Shown: in pieces, positions 1 through 8,255 of the stretch | Numbering within the stretch: the stretch's first letter is position 1 | How the letters are laid out: each line of letters begins with the position of its first letter | From: UBA10908 sp964608965 | GTDB taxonomy: Bacteria > Bacillota > Clostridia > Peptostreptococcales > Anaerovoracaceae | Direction of reading: 5' to 3' | Assembly: GCA_964608965.1 (NCBI GenBank) | Contig: CAZSPZ010000018.1 | Coordinates: forward strand, 1-34,772 | Length of the DNA stretch: 34,772 bases | Notes under the pieces: generated by a model | Seen by the model: only the letters and a program-made list of their open reading frames with translations | What the model was told of the DNA's origin: nothing | The model's database searches: none | Translations under genes and position numbers: made by a program

Positions 1-52
1 TGCCGCTGCAAGAATGATTCGCCTGTCGATCTTTTTTTTTAAAAGTGCATTT

Positions 53-463
53 TTAGTCTGTCACAATGTCATATGGCCAATCAAGGATTCCTCCAAGGTC
101 ATAAACATTGGTGTAACCAAGCTCGCTTAGGGTTTTCGCTGAAACAGCGCTTCGCCTCCCGCTTCGGCAATACACTACAATCATCGCTGCTTTATCCAAA
201 AGGACATCTTCTGCAGCTGCTTCTATTTCCGTATCAGGAATATTGACGGCACCGGGGATATACCCTTCGGCAAACTCTTCGGGCGTGCGTACATCCACTA
301 TAATCAAAGCGCTTTCCTGATCCATCATACTTTTTAAATCCTCTGCGGAGATTTTCGAAACAGGATTATTGCCACTGTCGGCTTGACTGTCTGCATCGCA
401 TGCGGTCATAGCTGCAAGAACGAAAATGACTGCAATAAGATTGAACATCGTTTTATATTTCAT
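53..463 (-). CDS. Rhodanese-domain lipoprotein
   Basis: A single rhodanese (sulfurtransferase) domain on a short lipoprotein. The N-terminus has Lys residues, a hydrophobic stretch and a lipobox ending LAAMTAC, so the mature protein should start at that Cys and be anchored outside the membrane. The rhodanese core carries VDVRTPEEFAEGYIPGA and the active-site loop YCRSGRRS, with the catalytic Cys present. Family members carry persulfide sulfur, but the substrate cannot be told from sequence. I prefer the ATG at 463, preceded by GGTGA about five bases upstream. An ATG at 475 in the same frame would add four residues (MVKK) but has a poorer RBS. It is monocistronic as far as the window shows. 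Confidence 0.9.
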   Translation of the reverse strand: MKYKTMFNLIAVIFVLAAMTACDADSQADSGNNPVSKISAEDLKSMMDQESALIIVDVRTPEEFAEGYIPGAVNIPDTEIEAAAEDVLLDKAAMIVVYCRSGRRSAVSAKTLSELGYTNVYDLGGILDWPYDIVTD

Positions 464-546
464 TTTCTTCACCATCCTATTATTTGAATTTCATTCCCGT
501 GATTGCTGTTATTCTATACGATGAAACCTTTTATTTCAACAAAGAA

Positions 547-584
547 GGGAGAAATTTGCGATGTTTATCGATGCAATTTCTCCC
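547..584. terminator. Hairpin, probable weak terminator
   Basis: Perfect 10-bp arms GGGAGAAATT (547-556) and AATTTCTCCC (575-584). On the minus strand the hairpin follows the gene ending at 668 and is trailed by the T-rich TTCTTTGTT, so it may end the argG operon. The rest of 476-667 shows nothing else I can support. Confidence 0.5.
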
Positions 585-667
585 CCGGCATTATATGATT
601 TATTAAAATATCAGCGCATATCGTACTTTATCATTTATGTATAGAATTTATTGGTTCGCTGACGAAT

Positions 668-1462
668 TTATGCTTTTTCTATCAGGAAGTACATATACTC
701 TCCTTTTTCCGCTTTCCCTTTTATTATGTACTTGTCCCCTTTTCCTATATTCTCATTAAGGGTTTTGTACAGCTTGTCATCATCATGGCGAACCCAGAAA
801 CTATTGCTCTCTGTGATTATTTCGCCATCAGCCTCCGGATAATCTTGGAAGCTGTATTCTTTTATTTTATTTTTCAGCAGAACTTCAAATCCGTTTTTCT
901 TTGGGATTGCAGTCTTGATCAGCATACTATTTTTGCACGTGTGGACGAAACCATATGCCGTAATGTATAAAGGTGAGGGATTCTTTAAGTAAATATTAGA
1001 ACTGCTATTGTCCGTTTGCATAATAAAAGTTAAAAAATCTTTATCTTGCGCCAAGTGAACGGCCAAACAAAAAGTAAGAGTACCCATTGCCTTGCCTTCA
1101 AATTCGGGATCTACCAGCAGCGTCCAATCATGGGCAATCGTTAAATCTGAAATGTTGCCGATTAAGCTCAATTGCGAAACGGGCTTCTCTTTGGATAAAA
1201 ATCCTGCCGTGATGCCTGCGCCGATCGTACCGAAATTTGCAAATGTCCAATCCGGAGCAGCCATGCCTTTACCGTAGGCTTTTTCGTTTAAAACTACAAT
1301 TTCATGGATAAAATCCGCAGCTTCCGGCGTCGCCGGATCGATGAATTTTGCTTTGAAAGGTAAATCCTTTACCATTTTTTCATATTTATCCCAATATGCT
1401 TTGTTTACTATTAAATATATTTCCAAATCCATCTCTTGGTATTTCTTTAAATTTTCTGTCAT
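668..1462 (-). CDS. GNAT-like acyltransferase candidate, last gene of argG operon
   Basis: A 264-residue protein that I do not recognise as a named family. Residues 112-130 read DWTLLVDPEFEGKAMGTLT, which looks like the acetyl-CoA-binding motif A of GNAT N-acyltransferases (strand, then a Q/RxxGxG/A-like loop EGKAMG). It is followed by a helix and an N..S.NIYLKNPSPLYITAYGF segment like the GNAT C-terminal half. The flanking regions (1-100 and 185-264) are extra compared with a minimal GNAT of about 150 residues. The ATG at 1462 has the RBS AAGGAG seven to eight bases upstream. It lies 35 bp behind the M20 deacylase and probably shares its transcript. Inference: an acyl group placed by this protein could be removed by the M20 enzyme. 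Donor and acceptor are unknown. Confidence 0.6.
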   Translation of the reverse strand: MTENLKKYQEMDLEIYLIVNKAYWDKYEKMVKDLPFKAKFIDPATPEAADFIHEIVVLNEKAYGKGMAAPDWTFANFGTIGAGITAGFLSKEKPVSQLSLIGNISDLTIAHDWTLLVDPEFEGKAMGTLTFCLAVHLAQDKDFLTFIMQTDNSSSNIYLKNPSPLYITAYGFVHTCKNSMLIKTAIPKKNGFEVLLKNKIKEYSFQDYPEADGEIITESNSFWVRHDDDKLYKTLNENIGKGDKYIIKGKAEKGEYMYFLIEKA

Positions 1463-1497
1463 TTTTTTTCTCCTTATTATTACTGCCTTGTGTGCGG

Positions 1498-2469
1498 CTA
1501 ATTGAAATTTTCATCTTCTATGATTTTTTCTATGATTTTTTGGCCATCTTCCAATTGTTTTTTATCGACAAACTCGTTGGCGCTATGCGCCTGTTCTATA
1601 CTCCCGACTCCAAACACCACAGCGTTTATACCTGCATTTTGGAATAAAGGAGCTTCTGTCCAATAGTTCACCTCGCAAAATTCGGCCTGGAAATCCGGCT
1701 GTTCATTTTGCAGAGGTCTTCCGATAAAAGATGGGGTAACCACTGCTTCGCCGGATATATTTTTTATCGTTTCATAAACACTTTCAAAGGAATCGTAGCT
1801 CCTGATGGATGCTTTGAATTTACAGTGTTCTGCGATGACGTTGCTGGCATTTGAGCATTCAACTTTGCCGATGTTGTAGTGATGTGCATCCAGTTGGAGG
1901 ATGTTTTTTGCGGCTTCCACCACAGCGCTGCTCGCTTTCAGCGAAGAATGTACCGCGTTGGCCTCGTGTTCCACCCAAAATGAATACACACTCTTATGCT
2001 TGTTCGCAAATCTCAATAAAGTCGGCTCACAGACAATCGCCTTTTTTAAGCCATTTTTATACTCTGACTCCAGGAAATACTCAACTCCTGTTTTGGTTCC
2101 CGCTTCCTCGTCGATGCTGAAAAGAAGCATGATGTTTTCAGGTCTCAATTTTTCTACAGCTTTTAAAAGCATATAGATGTTTCCTTTCGTATCCGTTGTC
2201 CCAAGTCCATAGAAACGTTCTTTCGTTTCTATGAGCTGTGTAGGGGAGTGGTCCCATCCGTTCGACGGAACAACTGTATCCATGTGACAATTTATTACGA
2301 GCCGAGGGGTGCCGAAGCAGACGATTATATTTGATTTCAGGTCTGTTATCTTCTGTTCAAAGACTTTCCCGTCTGTTTTTTTGATAACAAAATCTTTTAT
2401 CACTTCAACAATTTGCGTATAGTCCCCTTCGTAGGTCTTGCTTTCTACCAAATTTTTTAATAATTGCAT
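1498..2469 (-). CDS. M20-family zinc deacylase (ArgE/DapE-like)
   Basis: A co-catalytic zinc hydrolase of the ArgE/DapE/carboxypeptidase type that removes an acyl group from an amino acid. The metal and catalytic residues are all visible: CHMDTV (His62, Asp64), GTTDTKG (bridging Asp93), DEEAGT (Glu121 base and Glu122), CEPT (Glu148) and QAHSANEF (His295). At 323 residues it is shorter than typical ArgE (about 380), so the lid domain is small. The ATG overlaps the end of argG by 13 bp, which implies translational coupling. Placed between an argininosuccinate synthase and an acyltransferase candidate, it most likely deacylates the product of that pathway. N-acetyl-ornithine or N-acetyl-citrulline are only guesses. 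Confidence 0.88.
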   Translation of the reverse strand: MQLLKNLVESKTYEGDYTQIVEVIKDFVIKKTDGKVFEQKITDLKSNIIVCFGTPRLVINCHMDTVVPSNGWDHSPTQLIETKERFYGLGTTDTKGNIYMLLKAVEKLRPENIMLLFSIDEEAGTKTGVEYFLESEYKNGLKKAIVCEPTLLRFANKHKSVYSFWVEHEANAVHSSLKASSAVVEAAKNILQLDAHHYNIGKVECSNASNVIAEHCKFKASIRSYDSFESVYETIKNISGEAVVTPSFIGRPLQNEQPDFQAEFCEVNYWTEAPLFQNAGINAVVFGVGSIEQAHSANEFVDKKQLEDGQKIIEKIIEDENFN

Positions 2470-3638
2470 TTGCTTAAACCTGCCAACTTTTGCTGCATGG
2501 AATGCAGTTTGATGAATCCATTTGCTTCGGCAGCACTCCAGGTTGATTTTTGTGCATACATCGCAATATCTTTATTCACTAAACTGTTGGGAGAACTAAG
2601 CTCTACCACAGCTATTTTATTTTTCTCGACTTTCAGTTTTACTGTTCCGGTCACCTGCATCTGAACGGAATTCGCAAAGCATTCAATATCTCTTGTCAGC
2701 GGCTCATAATAAAGCCCGTTATACACTAAATCCGACCACTGAGAACCGGCATATTTGGCAAACATTATTTGCTTCTTTGTCAATGTCAACTGTTCCAGTT
2801 TTTTGTGTGCCTCCACAAGGCCTAAAAGACCCGGAGCCTCGAACATGATCCGCCCTTTTATTCCGATGATACAGTCGCCTATGTAGATGTTGCTTCCGTA
2901 TCCGTATTTGCCCAATATTTCATTCAGCTTCATTAATATTTCAACACCCTCAAGCTTCTCGCCATTTAGCTTGCACGGGGTTCCTTGGTCAAATTCTAAC
3001 GACACATATTCGAATGATATATCTTCTGCCTTTTTTGTAAGCTTATATGCACCTTCGTCGGGTTCCTTGTTTTCGTCAACTTCTGTGCCGGAAACGGTAA
3101 CGCCGAAAATATTCTCGTTCACCGAATACTTCTTATGCACATAATCCACAACAATGCCTTTTTGCTCCAGGTATTCAATTTCTTTATCCCTTGTAATTCC
3201 AAGCTCCTTAATCGGCGCAATGATTTCAACATCACTCTTTAAAGTTAAAAAGCTTGCGTCAAACCGGACTTGATCATTACCCACCGCAGTCGATCCGTGA
3301 GCCACTGCATTTGTGTCTTCTTTTTCCGCTATTTTCAAAATCTCTTCGGCTATGATGTACCGATCAGCACACATTAAAGGATATTCATCTTCATATAAAC
3401 CATTTAATTTTATTAAATATTGGATAATATTCTCATATATTTTATCTTTTGCATCAATTGTATAATGCTTTATACTTCCAAGTTTTATGGATTTTTCTTC
3501 GATAAGCTTTAACTCTTCTTCGCTGAATCCGCCAGTATTTATCGTTGCAGTAACAACCTGATACCCCTTCTCCTGCAAGTATAAAGTGCAGAATGTCGTA
3601 TCGAGTCCTCCTGAAAATGCCAATATAACTTTTTTCAT
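2457..3638 (-). CDS. argG: Argininosuccinate synthase (Bacteroidetes-like type)
   Basis: ATP-dependent ligase joining aspartate to the ureido group of citrulline (argininosuccinate synthase, cytosolic). The N-terminus has the ATP pyrophosphatase loop AFSGGLDTT (residues 7-15), and AHGSTAVGNDQVRF is the family's citrulline/Asp-binding segment. Its length of 393 residues is normal. The text (ATINTGGFS, AHGST instead of AHGCTGKG) resembles the form common in Bacteroidetes more than the usual Bacillota ArgG, an impression from memory. The ATG at 3638 is chosen because a strong GGAGGG RBS sits five to six bases upstream; an upstream TTG at 3653 would overlap that RBS. It is the first gene of an operon with the M20 deacylase and the GNAT-like protein. 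No argH, argF or carbamoyl-phosphate synthase is in the window, so the pathway role is open. Confidence 0.9.
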   Translation of the reverse strand: MKKVILAFSGGLDTTFCTLYLQEKGYQVVTATINTGGFSEEELKLIEEKSIKLGSIKHYTIDAKDKIYENIIQYLIKLNGLYEDEYPLMCADRYIIAEEILKIAEKEDTNAVAHGSTAVGNDQVRFDASFLTLKSDVEIIAPIKELGITRDKEIEYLEQKGIVVDYVHKKYSVNENIFGVTVSGTEVDENKEPDEGAYKLTKKAEDISFEYVSLEFDQGTPCKLNGEKLEGVEILMKLNEILGKYGYGSNIYIGDCIIGIKGRIMFEAPGLLGLVEAHKKLEQLTLTKKQIMFAKYAGSQWSDLVYNGLYYEPLTRDIECFANSVQMQVTGTVKLKVEKNKIAVVELSSPNSLVNKDIAMYAQKSTWSAAEANGFIKLHSMQQKLAGLSKCNY

Positions 3639-3666
3639 TGTTTTGCCCTCCAATAATCTTTTACAT

Positions 3667-3695
3667 AATATACATGGTAATTAATATTTATGCAA
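3667..3695 (-). promoter_or_regulatory. Sigma-A promoter for argG operon
   Basis: Minus strand: TTGCAT (3695-3690), 17-bp spacer, TATATT (3672-3667), about 30 bp upstream of the argG ATG. The surrounding 3700-3735 stretch is very AT-rich and could act as an UP element. Confidence 0.6.
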
Positions 3696-3738
3696 CTACT
3701 TTTTTGAATATTATTAATATTTTTTTATAATATGCAAA

Positions 3739-3769
3739 ACGACGCTAAGAGATTCACTCTTAGCGTCGT
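3739..3769. terminator. Perfect 13-bp hairpin, terminator of the AraC/GyrI gene
   Basis: Arms at 3739-3751 and 3757-3769 pair perfectly (core GACGCTAAGAG/CTCTTAGCGTC) around the loop ATTCA. It lies about 30 bp past the stop of the AraC/GyrI gene on the minus strand and is followed there by GTTTTG. It separates that gene from argG. Confidence 0.75.
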
Positions 3770-3798
3770 CGAATTGTTTCTAAACTTATATCACCGGC

Positions 3799-4302
3799 TT
3801 AACGAACAGGTTTCACGGGACGCGCTTCGATATATCCGCGGTATCCCATAGGGGCAAGCTGAAATCTCGGAGCCTCCTCGGGCGCCCATTGATATCCGTA
3901 GAGCGCAGGGTCGAATTTCTGAATGTGTGTCCAAACCTCTTGGATAGCATCCATAAAATCTTCGTCCGGATACGATTCTCCCTGAAAGATCATTAATTTG
4001 CACGGCGGCAAATCGATTAATTCGTATCCGTCCGGAACTCCAGAATGATAATCCTGCGGAACTTCTACCCCTTGAACATATTCCGACGTCCCCTCTTTTA
4101 TCAAGTGTTTTGGAAGCCACATGCCGATAGGTTCATACATTGCTTCTTTTACACTTGAAAGCACGGACCATATATCACAGCCGACTTCCTCGCAATATTC
4201 AAAATACTCCGTTGCCGAAACTCCCCGTTTAAGTAAAACCTTTCGCGCAGGCCTTTCGATGACCTGCACAAATATTGATTTCGTTTTTTCTTTTTCGTTC
4301 AT
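3799..4302 (-). other. Possible internal translation product: GyrI-like domain alone
   Basis: Inside the AraC/GyrI gene the minus strand reads AAAGGAGGAAATAGAATG, a near-consensus Shine-Dalgarno seven bases before an in-frame ATG (4302-4300). The product would be 167 residues starting MNEKEKTKSIF, exactly the ligand-binding domain without the DNA-binding part. It is close in size to the stand-alone GyrI-like protein at 26803-27315 (170 residues), which has the same AAAGGAGG RBS. This is inference from sequence only. Confidence 0.45.
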
Positions 4303-4704
4303 TCTATTTCCTCCTTTATGAAGCGCCTGGTAGGTGTCGAAAACTTTCTGAGGCATAAACAGTTTGATTGGCGGCGTGCTTTGACTGTATTTTATGGGAG
4401 GCATTCCGAATTCTTTTGAGAAAGCCCTTGTAAACCCTTCGTGGGAGTCAAAGACAAAATCCATTGCGACATCTATAATTCGTTCATCGCTGTCGCGCAA
4501 AATCAGTGCGGCCTTTGTGAGCCTTAAAGCACGAATATATTCAAACGGCGCTTTACCGATTACTTCTTTAAACAGCCGCGCAGCGTGCCATGGCGAATAC
4601 CCCGCTGCAACAGACAGTTCTTTCAAGGTAATTTTCCTAAAGATGTTTGCTTCGATATGCTCCTGCATTCTCTGCACCGCTTTCATCGTTTCGACCCCAT
4701 CCAT
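3799..4704 (-). CDS. AraC-family regulator with GyrI-like effector-binding domain
   Basis: Residues 1-105 are an AraC two-helix-turn-helix DNA-binding domain at the N-terminus (KITLKELSVAAGYSPWHAARLFKEV, then DVAMDFVFDSHEGFTRAFSKEFG). From about residue 135 a GyrI-like/effector-binding domain follows (VIERPARKVLLKRGVSATEYF to the C-terminus). This is the Rob/MarA-type layout of regulators that sense small, often amphipathic, ligands. The ATG at 4704 has an excellent GGAGGTGAG RBS. Targets are unknown and no transporter lies next to it. The linker codons HKGGNR encode AAAGGAGG just before an in-frame ATG at 4302, so the ligand-binding half may also be translated alone (see the separate entry). 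Confidence 0.92.
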   Translation of the reverse strand: MDGVETMKAVQRMQEHIEANIFRKITLKELSVAAGYSPWHAARLFKEVIGKAPFEYIRALRLTKAALILRDSDERIIDVAMDFVFDSHEGFTRAFSKEFGMPPIKYSQSTPPIKLFMPQKVFDTYQALHKGGNRMNEKEKTKSIFVQVIERPARKVLLKRGVSATEYFEYCEEVGCDIWSVLSSVKEAMYEPIGMWLPKHLIKEGTSEYVQGVEVPQDYHSGVPDGYELIDLPPCKLMIFQGESYPDEDFMDAIQEVWTHIQKFDPALYGYQWAPEEAPRFQLAPMGYRGYIEARPVKPVR

Positions 4705-4781
4705 TTTCTCACCTCCTTCTTCTCAAACTATAGATCATAAAGGATCCGGGTTCTTGACCTCCGTTGCGAAGTTTCGATATA

Positions 4782-5699
4782 TCATACTCCTGCTTTTCTG
4801 CTTCTGCTCTTTCTGACATTGGATCGATTTCTGCAGACAGCGCTGCAGTATTTTTCTCTGTTTGACAAGGCAATGTAAAAATTACCGCAATGCTCACATC
4901 GGCTTAACATGATATTTTCATCCGTGACGGCAAACGCATATATTGTTTCGATTGTTGTCTTTAATGAATCAAATTCCCAGGCGATATTGGTTTTATCCAA
5001 TTGATTGATTGTAAACCCTATCTTGCTGGCTTTGAACATATCGGCCAGAATGGTAACATGCTCCGTAAGATAACCGGAAGAAGCCTTATATGCCGCAATT
5101 TGACTGAAATGCTCTGCAAGCATTCCGGCAAATTTAATAATCCACTCGACTCTCTCCGTGTAAAATTTCGAGAAAATCAAGTCCATAACATAGGGCCTCT
5201 TACCGTAAAATTTGGGAGAATCCTCTGCTTTCACCAGGTCGATGCAATTTTTATATTGTCTGATGCTTAAGTCGTCTTCGCTGACAAAAGGAGTAAACAA
5301 CCTCGTATACGTTTCCGAATCCATGACGGCATCCTTTAAATTAATAAAGTTCTTTTCTACGAGCAGTACTTCTTTATCTCCTATGATATTGCGGTTATAG
5401 CTGCTGGCGCTGATAAAGCCCAACAATCCGTATTTCTTTGCAAAGAGCAAAAGCATTGCTTTTATTTCTTCGTAATCTTCTTCAGCTTTACTTTTTTTGT
5501 ATCGTTTTGAAACTTCGCCTATATTTAAGAAATCAAATAAAATCTCTTCGGCGATATCAAAGGGATTATACATAGAAAATGTTGAATTTTCTTTTGGCTT
5601 AATATAAAGATTTCCTTCCGAATCAGCCTGATACTCGTAATCGCTGTACCGGATCCAGTCCGTTGCAAAACTGCCCACTAAACATATTTTTCTTTCCAT
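4782..5699 (-). CDS. Uncharacterised protein with C-terminal CGNR-like zinc finger
   Basis: A 305-residue cytosolic protein without a recognised catalytic motif. The C-terminus holds a four-Cys zinc finger: C268-x2-C271 (CEHCGNFYIALSN), C285 and C289 (YCSAVCRNRSNVRKSR). Spacing and the trailing basic tail match the CGNR-type finger, but Gly is replaced so that the signature reads CRNR. The N-terminal 250 residues are helical and of unknown function, as in other CGNR proteins that are presumed regulators. The ATG is preceded by AAAGGAG. It has its own perfect-consensus promoter (5741-5769), so expression is probably strong or tightly repressed. The tail overlaps nothing functional and the gene is monocistronic. 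Confidence 0.7.
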   Translation of the reverse strand: MERKICLVGSFATDWIRYSDYEYQADSEGNLYIKPKENSTFSMYNPFDIAEEILFDFLNIGEVSKRYKKSKAEEDYEEIKAMLLLFAKKYGLLGFISASSYNRNIIGDKEVLLVEKNFINLKDAVMDSETYTRLFTPFVSEDDLSIRQYKNCIDLVKAEDSPKFYGKRPYVMDLIFSKFYTERVEWIIKFAGMLAEHFSQIAAYKASSGYLTEHVTILADMFKASKIGFTINQLDKTNIAWEFDSLKTTIETIYAFAVTDENIMLSRCEHCGNFYIALSNREKYCSAVCRNRSNVRKSRSRKAGV

Positions 5700-5740
5700 T
5701 GTTGCGGCTCCTTTATCCTTTAATTCTATAAAGCAAACCT

Positions 5741-5769
5741 ATTATATGTAATATAAATATATATGTCAA
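5741..5769 (-). promoter_or_regulatory. Perfect consensus sigma-A promoter
   Basis: Minus strand: TTGACA (5769-5764), exactly 17 bp, TATAAT (5746-5741), about 42 bp upstream of the zinc-finger gene. The spacer is alternating AT, TATATATTTATATTACA. A 12/12 consensus match at the optimal spacing is uncommon for a chromosomal gene. Confidence 0.85.
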
Positions 5770-5849
5770 CTATTACATTGTGGTCCTTTAGAAATTTTAT
5801 TCGGTCTCGCCCTTTAACTTCGACTTTTCAGCTAAAACTTTCCGGGCAT

Positions 5850-7058
5850 TTATTGCGCCGAGCTTGCGTACGCGCCGTTCCAAACAATATTTTTATAGCT
5901 TTCTTTATCCGTATCTCCCTCCGTACTGAAAAACAAAACTTTGGAAGTGCTGCCCAATCCGAGTGTGGAGCGAATTTCCCGGTATTTTGATTCCGTCATA
6001 ATGGCAGCTAAAGCCCCCACTCCCACGGCGCCTGATTCACCCGATATCAATCCGGTGTCATTTCGGACAGGCGCGCCTAAAATCCTCATTCCGTCTGCGG
6101 CATAAGTATCAGATACAGATAGAAATGCGCCGGCATATTCTTTTAATATTGGCCAGGCGACAGTAGAAGGTTTTCCGCAGGCAAGTCCGGCCATAATCGT
6201 ATTCATATCATCCGTCACATAGTGCAGTAATCCGTCGTCAGCTTTCGCTGTTCTGAAAACACAGTCTGCTTTTGTAGGTTCTATGATAATGATTTTGACA
6301 TTCTTATATATCTGGGTAAAGAGTCCTGTCATTGCCGCAGCCATGGAACCGACGCCGGCCTGCAAAAAAATATGCGTGGGCTCTTCGTTCAATGCGCTTA
6401 ATTGGTTATACGCTTCCAACCCCATGGTTGAATAACCTTGCATAATCCATTTGGGGATTTGCTCATATCCATCCCACGCAGTGTCCTGGAGCAACACGTA
6501 GTTGTTTTTTTCTGCCTCGTCGGCAGCCTTGGACACTGCGCCATCATAATTTAAGTCTGTTATGCATGCGTTTGCGCCTTCTGACAATATACTGTTTAGC
6601 CTCTCTTTGGAAGATCCTTTGGGCATGTATATGATCGAGCGCAATCCCAGACGACTTGCGGTCCAGGCAACACCTCTTCCATGGTTGCCGTCAGTAGCGG
6701 AAATGAATGTTACATTCTCGAGTTTTTTTCTTATCTTTTCCGAAACCATCATTTCATAATTCAAATCATCGATATCCATCTCAAGCATATTGGCCAAATA
6801 TCGGCCTATGGCAAAGGACCCACCTAGAACTTTAAATGCATTTAAGTCGAATCGATAGGATTCATCTTTCACAAAGATAGCTTGGACACCTAAAGATCTT
6901 GAGAGGTTTTTCAACACATGCAGCGGAGTAGGTTGATATTCTGGAAAGCTTCTGTGAAATCGAATAGCTTCCTCCGCTGCGTTTCTGTCAGACATGCTGA
7001 AATCCACAGGATTATGCTGTTTGGGTTTATTCACTACAATATTAATTTGACTGTTCAT
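5850..7058 (-). CDS. dpaL: 2,3-Diaminopropionate ammonia-lyase
   Basis: PLP-dependent, fold-type II lyase (EC 4.3.1.15, E. coli YgeX type) that splits 2,3-diaminopropionate to pyruvate and two ammonia. The PLP lysine is in LNAFKVLGGSFA (Lys76) and the family's second acid/base is the Asp of SATDGNHGRG (Asp123). Glycine-rich phosphate binding is seen in QAGVGSMAAAM. The 402 residues match the family length of about 400. It is the second gene of an operon, 14 bp behind an M20D amidohydrolase. In E. coli ygeX also lies next to an M20 peptidase gene, ygeY, which supports a joint catabolic job: the amidohydrolase frees diaminopropionate from an N-acyl or peptide form and DpaL degrades it. Confidence 0.93.
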   Translation of the reverse strand: MNSQINIVVNKPKQHNPVDFSMSDRNAAEEAIRFHRSFPEYQPTPLHVLKNLSRSLGVQAIFVKDESYRFDLNAFKVLGGSFAIGRYLANMLEMDIDDLNYEMMVSEKIRKKLENVTFISATDGNHGRGVAWTASRLGLRSIIYMPKGSSKERLNSILSEGANACITDLNYDGAVSKAADEAEKNNYVLLQDTAWDGYEQIPKWIMQGYSTMGLEAYNQLSALNEEPTHIFLQAGVGSMAAAMTGLFTQIYKNVKIIIIEPTKADCVFRTAKADDGLLHYVTDDMNTIMAGLACGKPSTVAWPILKEYAGAFLSVSDTYAADGMRILGAPVRNDTGLISGESGAVGVGALAAIMTESKYREIRSTLGLGSTSKVLFFSTEGDTDKESYKNIVWNGAYASSAQ

Positions 7059-7072
7059 CTTATCTCCTGATT

Positions 7073-8233
7073 TTATAAAAGACGCATCCTGACTATTTCC
7101 GAAAAGAGTTCGGACCCGGTTTCTAAAATTGCATCATTATAATCGTAAAGGGAATTGTGACATGGAATCGTATCCTTGCTGTCGGTGCTGCTTCCACTGC
7201 CAATGAATACAAAGCATCCGGGCACTTTTTCTAAAAATGTTCCGAAATCTTCCGACCCCATCAACGGGTCACAATTTGCGATTACATTCTTTTCCCCTAC
7301 TATATTTTTTGCTGCTTCGACTGCAATTTCTGTGGGTTTTTCCCAATTCAGTGTAGGTGAAAATTCATGTGTATATTCAAATTGACATTCCGCTCCGTAT
7401 GATTCGCAGATGTTTTCGCAAATCTTCTTCATTCTGCTTTCGATCAACTGCTGAACCTCGGGTACAAAACTTCTCGTATCACCTTTTATCTCAACATTCG
7501 ACGGTACAGCATTCCTGATTCCGTCCGTATGGATTTCCGTGCAGGAAATGACTGCAGAATCCGTCGGGCTGACATTGCGCGAAACAACGGTCTGCAAAGC
7601 AAGGATTATTTCGGCTGCAATAACGAGCGGATCAATGCCTAAATGGGGAGCTGATGCATGAAAGCCTTTCCCTTTGATGCGAATGACAAAATTGTCTTCA
7701 CTGGCCATAATGCCGCCGGCTTTCGTTAACACATATCCTGCAGGATATTGCGGCATATTATGGGCTCCGTATATTTCATCCACCGGAAAGCGGTCAAACA
7801 ACCCGTCCTTCATCATAGCCTGAGCGCCTTTGCCCGGCTCTTCTGCCGGTTGGAAAATAAACCGAACCGTACCGTTAAAATTCTTCCTTTGAGAAAGTAA
7901 TTTGGCAGCGCCAAGCAGCGCAGCCATGTGCCCGTCGTGGCCGCACGCATGCATGGTTCCGGCATTTTTTGAAGTATAGGCATGCTCTCCTTTTTCAAAA
8001 AGCTTGATGGCATCCATATCAGCCCGAAGACCGATCACGCCTTTTCCATCCCCGATTTTAAGGTTTGCAACAAGACCGGTTCCCCCGATGTTTTTGTGAA
8101 CATCCAAACCCATGTCCTCCAAGGCTTTGGCGAGGTACTCCGCGGTGCTTTTTTCTTCGAATGCACTTTCGGGATACATGTGAAAATGCTGTCTCCACTC
8201 TTTAAGTTGATTTTTAAAATTTATATTCTCCAT
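7073..8233 (-). CDS. M20D amidohydrolase (N-acyl-amino-acid/hippurate hydrolase type)
   Basis: A zinc or manganese amidohydrolase of the M20D group that cleaves N-acyl amino acids, related to hippurate and IAA-amino-acid hydrolases. It has the dinuclear metal ligands MHACGHDGH (Cys97, His99, with His102 beside), PAEEPGKGA (Glu131/132), GAHNMP and the C-terminal CHNSLYDY. The 386 residues are normal for the group. The start at 8233 is set by AAGGAGGG about eight bases upstream; an upstream in-frame start at 8269 would run through the promoter. It is the first gene of the operon with dpaL and is divergent from a cupin-AraC gene. Substrate prediction: an acylated or peptide-bound diaminopropionate, inferred from context. 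Confidence 0.92.
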   Translation of the reverse strand: MENINFKNQLKEWRQHFHMYPESAFEEKSTAEYLAKALEDMGLDVHKNIGGTGLVANLKIGDGKGVIGLRADMDAIKLFEKGEHAYTSKNAGTMHACGHDGHMAALLGAAKLLSQRKNFNGTVRFIFQPAEEPGKGAQAMMKDGLFDRFPVDEIYGAHNMPQYPAGYVLTKAGGIMASEDNFVIRIKGKGFHASAPHLGIDPLVIAAEIILALQTVVSRNVSPTDSAVISCTEIHTDGIRNAVPSNVEIKGDTRSFVPEVQQLIESRMKKICENICESYGAECQFEYTHEFSPTLNWEKPTEIAVEAAKNIVGEKNVIANCDPLMGSEDFGTFLEKVPGCFVFIGSGSSTDSKDTIPCHNSLYDYNDAILETGSELFSEIVRMRLL

Positions 8234-8255
8234 TATTTTGCCCTCCTTGCTTTTT

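Noticed and set aside
1..40. Terminator ending in a T-run at the left edge
   Set aside because: The T-run at 32-40 is clear, but the other half of any stem lies outside the window.
3690..3740. ArgR/ARG-box motif in the argG leader (two TATGCAA-like words)
   Set aside because: They do not form the 18-bp palindromic consensus, and one of them is simply the -35 region.
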